Source: CAYPOY01 sp964412395 (GTDB lineage: Bacteria; Chloroflexota; Anaerolineae; B4-G1). Taken from it: DNA of 10,279 nucleotides. The stretch spans positions 1 through 10,279 of the forward strand of contig CAYPOY010000181.1 of the NCBI GenBank assembly GCA_964412395.1, read 5' to 3'. Under the pieces are notes generated by a model that was not told where the DNA came from, ran no database searches, and saw only the letters and a list, made by a program, of their open reading frames with translations. Made by a program: the position numbers and the translations under genes. Shown here in pieces: positions 5,055-10,279 of the stretch. Within the stretch, counting starts at the first letter, position 1; every line of letters starts with the position of its first letter.

Positions 5055-7682
5055 GGTGTTACGCGCCTTGTATTCCCGCACAATCTCACGGTTGAACTGC
5101 ACCCGCTCCAGGAAGGATTGGCGCAAGGCAGGCTCGGCGATCTTGTCCGCGCGCGCCATGACCAGGTCGTAGGCGGACTGTAACGCGGTGCGGGCAGCCG
5201 TTGCCTGTCCGACGGCAGCAAACACCTGATAGCAAACAAAATAGTCCCGCTGTGGAAACTCTGGCCCCTCGCCGCCACATTCATCCAGGATGGCCAAGGC
5301 CTGACGGGCATAGTCCAGCGCTGCGTCCGTGTCTCCGGAGGCCAGGTGGGCAGCAGCCAGGGTCGTCAGGTCGGACGTCGTCCATAATACCAGGTCCGTC
5401 TCTCGACGCATAGCCAGTGCCGCGTTGGCCCAATCAACCGCCTGGTCAAGCTTTCCTGCCATCAAGCTGACGGTGCCCAGGTGACTGAAAAAAGTTGACA
5501 GCAAATACTTATCGTCCTGCTCTTGAGCCAACGCCAGGCCGTCAGCCAGCAACTGTCCGGCCGCCTTCAGGTCTCCCTGGTCCCGCACGACCAGTCCCAA
5601 ATTACCAAGGATGTAGGCCCGTCCTGCCTCATCACCGATTTCTTGACTCAACTCCATGCCTTGCTGCAAACAGGTCCGCGCTTTGGACAAATCGCCCAGG
5701 AGGAGATAAAGCACACCCAGGTCGTTCCAGACGTTGCCTTCCTCCCAACGGTTGCCAGTGACCTGCTGTACGGTCAGCGCCTCTGCCAGGTAACCCAGGG
5801 CCTGACCATAGTCACCAACGTCGGAAGTGGCTTGAGCCAGGTTGTACAAACTCGTTCCCTCGCCGGCGCGGTCGCCGACGGCGCGCCGTATCTCCAGGGC
5901 CTGCCGGTGGTAGGTCAGGGCCTCGGCAAGGTTGCGCTGGTAGAAGGCCGTAACGCCCAGGTTATTGCGCGCCTCGGCCTCACCTATGCGGTTGCCGCTC
6001 GTGCGACTTAAAGTCAAGGCCCGCTCGTAACACGCTCTGGCCTGGTCAAAGCCCCCTTGCTGGCGGTGGACGGTTCCCAGGCCGTTTAATGCCTGGATTT
6101 CCTCGTCAGGGTAGGTACCCTGGCCCTGGAGTAACTTCAAGGCATAGTTGTACCGCTCTCTTGCTCTATCGTACCTTCCTTGCCTACGGGCAATCAAGCC
6201 GAGCTGGGCCAGGCAGCGCACCTCGCCCGCCGCGTCGCCCGCGTCCCGGCATGCACCCATCGCTCGCTCGACGGCGGCTTGCGCTTGTGGATATTCGCCG
6301 ACCGCCTCGTGATACCGCCCCCACAGGTAGGCCACTTCGGCCCTTTGATAATTGGGCGCTTTTGAGGCAGCCTCTAACGCTCTCAACCCAGCCTGTTCGT
6401 CATCGCGCCGCCCCAGGACGTGCAAGACTTCGACCTTACCCCTGAGCCATTCCCAGCGTTCCTCCAGCGCCAGCGCCTGGTTGTAATAGTTCAGGGCCGT
6501 TTCGTTGGCATATTCACGCTGCGCTTTGCGCGCCGCTTTATCCAGATAAAACAACGTCTTATCGCGCACACCGCTGTGGCTGTAGTGGTAGGCCAGCCGC
6601 TCGACCGCTTCAGGCTGCAAGCTTTCCAGGGCCTCGCCCACGGAGCGGTGGAGTTCGCGCTGCTGGGCCTCCAGGAGGGTCTGGTAAGCCACCTCCTGGG
6701 TGATGTTATGCTTGAACATGTAGGTCAGCAACGGCCGTGGCATCTCCACCCGGGTGAAGTCGCGTGCTTCCAGCACCCCTATCTGTTCGAGTAGCACTTC
6801 CTGACTGAGATGAACCGGGTGTGACCCTGCCAGCAGATCGAACTCAAAGACATGCCCGATGACGCTGGCGGCCTTCATAGTCAGTTTATGTGGCTCCGGC
6901 AACCGGTCAATGCGCGAAAGCACAATGCCGTGGATGGAATCGGGGATGCCCAGGTCTGTGGCCGATAGTTGCGCATCCTCGGCCAGAACCCACTGCCCAT
7001 CCTCTTTCGCCAGGCAATTGGCCTCACGTAGAGCGTTGAACATCGGTTCGGACAGCGCCCATGTGCCATCACCATCTTCATCACCCTGGAGATAGAGCCC
7101 CCCCGACTCGCGCAGAGCGTCCACCAACTCCTCGATGAAGAAGGGATTGCCCTGGGCCTGGGCCTGGATCAGGGCAAGGGCTAACGCCGATGGCTCGCCC
7201 TGCAAGCGGTTGGTCACCAGCGCCCCGACCCCTTGCGGCGATAATTCGCGCAGGTCCACAAGATTGCAGTAGGACAACCGGTCTAAATCGGGCAGTAACG
7301 GCCTATCCGCATCTCCAGGGACGGGCGGGCGGTGTACCAGGGCCAGCAGGACCGGCGCGCGGCCCACAGCTCGTCCCAGCGCCATCGTCAGCCCCAGCGA
7401 AGCCTCGTCCATCCAGTGAGCGTCCTCGATGAGCAACAGCAAGGGTTGGACGTCGGCCCACGCTTGTACAATCTCCACGACCAGGGCAAAGAGCGATTCC
7501 TGTCGTAACTGGGAGTCAAAGGCCGCCGTGGTCTCGTTGTCGGGAATAGGTAGATCCAGCAGGTCGCCCAACAACGGCAAGCGCAGGAGCCAGCCAGGGT
7601 TTGTCTCGTTCACCATCGCTTCGACCCGCGCTACCTGCCGCGCGGCCAAAGAGGCCAGATCCCCTCCATCCTCCATCCTCAT
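5052..7682 (-). CDS. C-terminal half of cyclase-like protein: ATPase Walker B region and TPR array
   Basis: Numbered from the ATG at 7682, which probably is not a true start: it lies in the 7-bp duplication inside the upstream half's ATPase domain, and the two frames overlap by 167 bp. Residues about 70-90 hold the Walker B segment LLLLIEDAHWMDEAS. Next come STAND/AAA_16 features (LALVHRPP, GNPFFIEELVDALRESGG) and a winged-helix-like stretch (IVLSRIDRLPEPHKL, MKAASVIGHVFEFDLL). From about residue 380 to 800 there are tandem TPR-type units (ARACYERALTLSRTSGN, EALTYHRQALEIRRAVGDRA, KARTCLQQGMELSQEIGDEA), a likely protein-binding scaffold. No membrane segment or signal peptide is seen, so it is cytoplasmic. 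Without Walker A it should not hydrolyse ATP alone. Confidence 0.8.
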   Translation of the reverse strand: MRMEDGGDLASLAARQVARVEAMVNETNPGWLLRLPLLGDLLDLPIPDNETTAAFDSQLRQESLFALVVEIVQAWADVQPLLLLIEDAHWMDEASLGLTMALGRAVGRAPVLLALVHRPPVPGDADRPLLPDLDRLSYCNLVDLRELSPQGVGALVTNRLQGEPSALALALIQAQAQGNPFFIEELVDALRESGGLYLQGDEDGDGTWALSEPMFNALREANCLAKEDGQWVLAEDAQLSATDLGIPDSIHGIVLSRIDRLPEPHKLTMKAASVIGHVFEFDLLAGSHPVHLSQEVLLEQIGVLEARDFTRVEMPRPLLTYMFKHNITQEVAYQTLLEAQQRELHRSVGEALESLQPEAVERLAYHYSHSGVRDKTLFYLDKAARKAQREYANETALNYYNQALALEERWEWLRGKVEVLHVLGRRDDEQAGLRALEAASKAPNYQRAEVAYLWGRYHEAVGEYPQAQAAVERAMGACRDAGDAAGEVRCLAQLGLIARRQGRYDRARERYNYALKLLQGQGTYPDEEIQALNGLGTVHRQQGGFDQARACYERALTLSRTSGNRIGEAEARNNLGVTAFYQRNLAEALTYHRQALEIRRAVGDRAGEGTSLYNLAQATSDVGDYGQALGYLAEALTVQQVTGNRWEEGNVWNDLGVLYLLLGDLSKARTCLQQGMELSQEIGDEAGRAYILGNLGLVVRDQGDLKAAGQLLADGLALAQEQDDKYLLSTFFSHLGTVSLMAGKLDQAVDWANAALAMRRETDLVLWTTSDLTTLAAAHLASGDTDAALDYARQALAILDECGGEGPEFPQRDYFVCYQVFAAVGQATAARTALQSAYDLVMARADKIAEPALRQSFLERVQFNREIVREYKARNT

Positions 7683-9405
7683 CGGTCAGTCTAAACAAAG
7701 CGCGAAAGGCCTGTCGCCAGGGATAGTAAGCGATGCCTTGACTGGTGCTCTGACAGGCTCCCAACGCCACCCGCAAGCCACGGCTAATCGCCTGCTCGAT
7801 AAACTCGGCCGCTAGGTGGCTCTTGCCGATGCCGGCCGGGCCTTCCAGACGGAGCATCTGTCCTTCACCGGCCAGGACGGATTCCAATACCTGCTCTATC
7901 TGCGCCAGTTCGTCCTCACGCCCGACCAGGGAGTTCGTGAAAATGGTCGCCGGTCTTTGCGGCGATGGAAGTCGCCTGTCCAACGGAGCATATACCGGCA
8001 TGGGAGCCTTCTTGCCCTTGAGTTTTACCGGTCCCAACCATTCGAAGTGGTAGCTCTTCGCCGCTGCGTCGGCGACGCGCTCACTGACCAGTATCCGTCC
8101 CGGCTTAGCCTTCCCCATCAACCGCGCCGCTACGTTCACCTCGTCACCCAACACCCCGTATGTGCGGCGCGTCGGACCGCCGTATGCCCCAGCCCGCATC
8201 CGGCCCTGGCTGATGCCGATTTGCACGCCGGTGATAAAATCCATCTCCGGTGGCGGCGACCGAAGTTCAACAGCGGCTGCTACGGCCCGGGCAGGGTCGT
8301 CGTCGTGGGCCAGCGGCGCTCCAAACGCTGCGTACAGGTAACTTCCCTTATCGCCAGTGGTCAACTGAAGCAGGTAGCCTTCATAGCGAGCCAATATGTT
8401 CTGCACCCAGCGAATGTACATGTCCAGCTTCTCACCGGCTGCGTTATCCTGATCATAGTCCAGCCCGCCGAATTTCAGAAAAAGGGCCACTGCCGGGCGC
8501 AATTCGGCCAGAAACCTGCCTTGCCCAGTTTCCAGCCTCTCGTAGACCGGTGGCAGGAGCCAGGGTCGCAGCAGCCCCCCCTCAGTCCCCCCTGCAAGCA
8601 GGGGAGAAGTTAGCTCCTCCTCAGTCTCCCCCGCAAGCAGGGGGGAAGTTAGCTCCTCCTCAGTCTCCCCCGCAAGCAGGGGGGAAGCTAGCTCCTCCTC
8701 AGTCCCCCCCTGTGAGGGAGGGAGGTTGGGCCAGGGAGCTGCTTCTACCTGGCACGTCAACCCGGCCACGACGGCAAAGCATCTGCCTGTCTCAACGTTA
8801 ACCCGCCGTTCAAGGACCTCCACCTTGCCGCCGAGTTGCGACTCTGCCTGTGGTCCAAGAACAACTTCGCCCTTCTGGGCCTGCTTCTCCGCCTCGGCCA
8901 TGCGGTCCAGGGTCGTCCCAGCCAGCACGTCAATGATTTGTATCTGCGGGTCGCCAACCAGGAAGCGCCGCACCGGACCGGTGGTTACCGCTACTTTGAT
9001 GGCCAATGATACAGTGATGCCGGGTCGGATTTCTACCTCTACAAAGCGGCCCATTACCTGCTGCATGGCCAATGCGCAAGCCGTTGCCCGTAGCCCAGCC
9101 TGCCCTGAGCTTGCCGAAGGAACATCGTCGAACCAACAGGTGATAGCATCGCCACTGAAACCGATGACGCTACCGCCGTAACGGTGTACCTCGGCGATCA
9201 GCGCACCATAGACTACGTTTAGTTGTCTCGTTAGCTCTTCTGCGCCGTGCCTGGGGCCGAGTTCCTTCATCAGTGCCTCGGTTAGAGGCGTAAAGCCGGA
9301 GACGTCAGCGAACAAGGCCGCCCCACTCGTCCGGCCTGGCATGTCTTTGCCCCTGACCATAGCCTGGCGACGGTCCATAGGAATATATGCGGCTGGTGAT
9401 TCCAT
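7516..9405 (-). CDS. N-terminal half of cyclase-like protein: two class III cyclase domains and Walker A region
   Basis: The start at 9405 (MESPAAYIPMDRRQAM) is preferred: GGGGGG sits six bases upstream, and YIPxDRRxA is the usual beginning of this family. In-frame ATGs at 9450 and 9447 are possible. Cyclase domain 1 has both metal-binding Asp positions (LFADVSGFTPL, Asp34; FSGDAITCWF, Asp86). Domain 2 lacks the first Asp (LFLKFGGLDYD) but has the Asn/Arg pair in LGDEVNVAARL, so the two probably form one composite active site making a cyclic nucleotide; the substrate cannot be read here. Between them, residues about 224-277 are a 39-bp tandem repeat product (TEEELTSPLLAGE). A SASSGQA insert follows DDVP in domain 1. 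Then come LVGREDELAQIEQ and Walker A, GPAGIGKS. After LTDEDG the frame shifts and ends in an unrelated tail. Confidence 0.8.
   Translation of the reverse strand: MESPAAYIPMDRRQAMVRGKDMPGRTSGAALFADVSGFTPLTEALMKELGPRHGAEELTRQLNVVYGALIAEVHRYGGSVIGFSGDAITCWFDDVPSASSGQAGLRATACALAMQQVMGRFVEVEIRPGITVSLAIKVAVTTGPVRRFLVGDPQIQIIDVLAGTTLDRMAEAEKQAQKGEVVLGPQAESQLGGKVEVLERRVNVETGRCFAVVAGLTCQVEAAPWPNLPPSQGGTEEELASPLLAGETEEELTSPLLAGETEEELTSPLLAGGTEGGLLRPWLLPPVYERLETGQGRFLAELRPAVALFLKFGGLDYDQDNAAGEKLDMYIRWVQNILARYEGYLLQLTTGDKGSYLYAAFGAPLAHDDDPARAVAAAVELRSPPPEMDFITGVQIGISQGRMRAGAYGGPTRRTYGVLGDEVNVAARLMGKAKPGRILVSERVADAAAKSYHFEWLGPVKLKGKKAPMPVYAPLDRRLPSPQRPATIFTNSLVGREDELAQIEQVLESVLAGEGQMLRLEGPAGIGKSHLAAEFIEQAISRGLRVALGACQSTSQGIAYYPWRQAFRALFRLTDEDGGWRGSGLFGRAAGSAGRSDGERDKPWLAPALAVVGRPAGSTYSRQRDHGGL
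7665..7678. repeat. 7-bp tandem duplication causing the cyclase-gene frameshift
   Basis: TCCATCC occurs twice back to back (minus-strand reading GGATGGA GGATGGA). Seven bases is one more than a multiple of three. Removing one copy makes the two halves read continuously as LTDEDGGDLASLAARQ. This is the pattern of replication slippage and could be reversible. Confidence 0.85.
8580..8735. repeat. 39-bp tandem array of a GC palindrome, about four units, in the cyclase linker
   Basis: CTCAGTC recurs at 8581, 8620, 8659 and 8698, exactly 39 bp apart. The first three units carry a hairpin (CCCCTGC, AA, GCAGGGG or a close variant); the last is diverged (TGTGAGGGAGGGAGG). All units are in frame on the minus strand: PPSQGG, TEEELASPLLAGE, TEEELTSPLLAGE, TEEELTSPLLAGG, TEGG. 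The CCCCCTCAGTCCCC flank is the complement of that beside the palindrome at 3109-3145. Confidence 0.9.
9098..9120 (-). repeat. GCTCAGGGCAGGC-type short interspersed repeat in cyclase domain 1
   Basis: On the minus strand it reads CCTTCGGCAAGCTCAGGGCA then GGC. It is in frame and adds about seven to eight residues (SASSGQA) between WFDDVP and GLRATACALAMQ, next to the metal-binding SGDAIT segment. It is the same family as the copy at 3024-3055. Confidence 0.7.
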
Positions 9406-9411
9406 GCGTTG

Positions 9412-9417
9412 CCCCCC
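9412..9417 (-). promoter_or_regulatory. Probable ribosome binding site of the cyclase-like gene
   Basis: On the minus strand GGGGGG lies six bases before the ATG at 9405. It favours 9405 over the ATG pair at 9450/9447, which has no purine-rich sequence at the right distance. Confidence 0.4.
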
Positions 9418-9437
9418 ACATACGTCTCTCTCTCTAT

Positions 9438-9443
9438 AGTATA
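9438..9443 (-). promoter_or_regulatory. Possible -10 box of the cyclase-like gene
   Basis: TATACT on the minus strand lies 33 bases before the ATG at 9405 and fits a sigma70-type -10 box. The expected -35 position holds TGAGTA, a weak match, close to the presumed left end of the IS66-type element. If real, transcription would start near 9431 and exclude the ATG at 9450. Confidence 0.25.
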
Positions 9444-9456
9444 GCATCATTTGGCG

Positions 9457-10018
9457 TAACTACTCAGCCATAACCCGGATGGGATGTCCATTCTGGTTTG
9501 GATACCTGAAAAACTAATGCAACTCTAGCGATTCTCTAACGCAATACTAACGAATATCGGTGATAATAGGACCTGTACATCAGTTCTAGATGATGACCAG
9601 ATGACTACCATACAACTACCAACTCGCGAAGATATTTGAGCCGCTAATGATCAAGGAGAAGATGCAATTGTCCAGTTGGTGGACGATCTGGTTCAGCATA
9701 TCCAGCAGCAAGCTGAAGTCATTCGGCAATTGGAAAAGACCATTCAGGGCCTACAAGATCAGTTGGCCAAGAACAGCAAGAACAGCGGCAAGCCACCTTC
9801 TAGCGATGGTCTCAAGAAACCTCGTACCCAGAGCCTGAGAAAGCCGAGCGGTAGAAAGAGTGGTGGTCAAGTCGGACACAAAGGACATACACTCAAAAGA
9901 GTGGCAAACCCAAATCACACCAAAGTTCACGAGGTGACGGGCTGAATTTCCGCCTGACGTCACCCAGCCGACACAATATGGTCCGCGCATCAAAGCGCAC
10001 GCCGCATACTATAACCAG
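9457..10018 (+). mobile_element. Decayed IS66-family insertion sequence (left part)
   Basis: The element contains an IS66-type transposase remnant (next entry) and about 140 bp of AT-richer leader. GTAACTACTCAGCC at 9456-9469 is a candidate left end because IS66 ends typically begin with GTA; no partner inverted repeat is in the window, so this boundary is a guess. The right side stops abruptly after YYNQ at about 10018, with most of the transposase missing. From 9470 to 9600 I see no gene or clear signal. Confidence 0.55.
9601..10018 (+). pseudogene. IS66-family transposase remnant (N-terminal coiled-coil region, nonsense codon, internal deletion)
   Basis: From ATG 9601 the frame reads MTTIQLPTREDI, TGA (9637-9639), then AANDQGEDAIVQLVDDLVQ. 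An Arg CGA changed to TGA would explain the stop. The continuation is typical of the N-terminus of IS66 transposases: a predicted coiled coil (HIQQQAEVIRQLEKTIQGL), then KNSKNSGKPPSSDGLKKPRT and GRKSGGQVGHKGHTLKRV, then HEVTG and a stop at 9943-9945. Right after, in another frame, FPPDVTQPTQYGPRIKAHAA and YYNQ match the region that normally follows the zinc-finger segment. So roughly 45-50 codons, including the zinc-finger Cys residues, were deleted at about 9941-9947, with a frame change. The DDE catalytic domain is absent. A gene caller may report 9676-9945 as an 89-residue protein. Confidence 0.8.
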
Positions 10019-10279
10019 AGTGTTGCACAAGTCCTGCGATGTCTTAGCGTTTGGCTTCTTGGCGTTCATTCATCTTGACATAAAAGTCACTCAATGGGCT
10101 TCGCGCTTCTTCCGACAGCTTGGTTTGAGCGTACCAGGGCAAAATTGCCTTCGTGAAGCGGGCAAATTGGCTTTCATGTCAAGTTTTTTGGCTCAAAACC
10201 GCCCTGTTGGACGGCAAAAGTACTGGTAGTGTTCAATAAACCAGGTGACTCAACGCAGTACAAGACAAAGACGACTGGA
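10019..10279. mobile_element. Fragment of a second, unidentified mobile element
   Basis: The IS66 similarity ends at about 10018 and different sequence begins. It holds an imperfect inverted repeat: CTTGACATAAAAG (10074-10086) and CTTTCATGTCAAG (10171-10183), 12 of 13 positions complementary. Base composition is AT-richer than the two large genes. Nothing recognisable is seen from 10190 to the window end. The mobile-element call rests on its position against a truncated transposase and on the inverted repeat, so it is weak. Confidence 0.3.
10044..10178 (-). pseudogene. Possible C-terminal coding fragment, minus strand
   Basis: Reading leftward from 10178 to a TAA at 10044-10046 gives HESQFARFTKAILPW, YAQTKLSEEARSP, LSDFYVKMNERQEAKR. 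It looks protein-like, with a charged end typical of a real C-terminus, and has a stop just upstream, so it would be a truncated tail. I do not recognise the family. An 83-codon plus-strand frame at 9978-10229 overlaps it and looks less like protein. Confidence 0.3.

Larger units (their letters stand above)
5052..9405 (-). pseudogene. Frameshifted soluble-adenylyl-cyclase-like signalling gene (whole extent)
   Basis: This entry joins the two minus-strand halves listed below. Deleting one copy of the TCCATCC duplication at 7665-7678 joins the first half (…FRALFRLTDEDG) to the second (GDLASLAARQVARVEA) without a gap, giving one protein of about 1,450 residues. Its order is class III cyclase domain 1, repeat-rich linker, cyclase domain 2, AAA/STAND ATPase, TPR array. 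This is the layout of bacterial relatives of mammalian soluble adenylyl cyclase (ADCY10). As it stands, Walker A (7819-7842) and Walker B (about 7412-7443) are in different frames, so no functional ATPase is made unless the duplication is lost or is an assembly error. Confidence 0.8.

Noticed and set aside
5523..6011. Plus-strand open frames inside the TPR region (also 6420-6794, 7816-8613, 8250-8801)
   Set aside because: They are shadows of the cyclase/TPR gene, whose minus-strand reading gives regular TPR, ATPase and cyclase motifs.
7516..7682. Programmed ribosomal frameshift or translational coupling joining the two cyclase halves
   Set aside because: The site has no slippery heptamer of the usual A/T type, and an exact 7-bp duplication explains the shift more simply.
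8580..8735. CRISPR array
   Set aside because: The 39-bp units are contiguous with no unique spacers, lie in frame in a protein-coding gene, and have no cas genes nearby.
38..9639. UGA recoding (as Trp at 38 or Arg at 9637)
   Set aside because: The two sites would need different amino acids, and TGA is used as the normal stop at 5032-5034 and for the cyclase gene.
9646..9838. 63-codon plus-strand frame MIKEKMQLSSWWTIWF…
   Set aside because: It overlaps the IS66 coiled-coil and KPPSSDGLKKP reading in another frame, which is clearly the real one.
9978..10229. 83-codon plus-strand frame as a gene
   Set aside because: It starts inside the IS66 remnant in the wrong frame, crosses the junction at 10018, and has no recognisable motif or ribosome binding site.

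Overview
The window looks like chromosomal DNA from a GC-rich, free-living Chloroflexota (Anaerolineae-type) bacterium. Four things point there: a secreted protein ending in a FLPLILRNW tail, typical of Chloroflexota surface proteins; a large cyclase/AAA/TPR signalling protein of a type common in that phylum; short interspersed repeats with the core GCTCAGGGCAGGC inside genes; and hairpin repeats whose in-frame peptide reads PP..GGTEGG. The assignment is from recognition, not from a search.

Layout. (1) Positions 2-5034, plus strand: remains of one very large secreted or surface protein that starts left of the window. In order it has an FG-GAP/VCBS-like repeat, a P (proprotein-convertase) domain, a LamG/concanavalin-like domain, a CLCA-like zinc metalloprotease domain with HELSH, a family-specific region, an IPT/TIG domain, an immune-inhibitor-A/MAM-like beta domain, a DUF11 domain and the C-terminal tail. 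It is broken by a TGA at 38-40, a TAG at 3053-3055 brought in by a short repeat, and a frameshift at about 3866-3903 inside a GC-rich hairpin repeat. (2) Positions 9405 down to 5052, minus strand, tail to tail with the first gene across 17 bp: one soluble-adenylyl-cyclase-like gene (two class III cyclase domains, an AAA/STAND ATPase and TPR repeats). It is split by an exact 7-bp tandem duplication (TCCATCC twice, 7665-7678) that separates Walker A from Walker B. (3) Positions about 9457-10018, plus strand: a decayed IS66-family element with a nonsense codon and a deletion that removed its zinc-finger region. (4) Positions 10019-10279: AT-richer DNA that appears to be part of a second mobile element, with a 13-bp inverted repeat and a possible C-terminal coding fragment on the minus strand.

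The most interesting theme is a set of small repeats living inside reading frames. Three copies of one palindrome (loop GTTCCGAC or its complement) and one GCTCAGGGCAGGC repeat sit in the protease gene. A four-copy 39-bp array of a related palindrome and another GCTCAGGGCAGGC repeat sit in the cyclase gene. Some copies are in-frame and tolerated; one adds a stop and one shifts the frame. Since all three genes are interrupted, the region is either decaying or contains assembly or sequencing errors at repeats; read mapping would separate these.

Functionally the protease-like gene would act outside the cell (adhesion and proteolysis) and the cyclase gene inside it (nucleotide second messenger plus ATP-driven, TPR-scaffolded sensing). 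They are convergent and nothing here shows that they work together.
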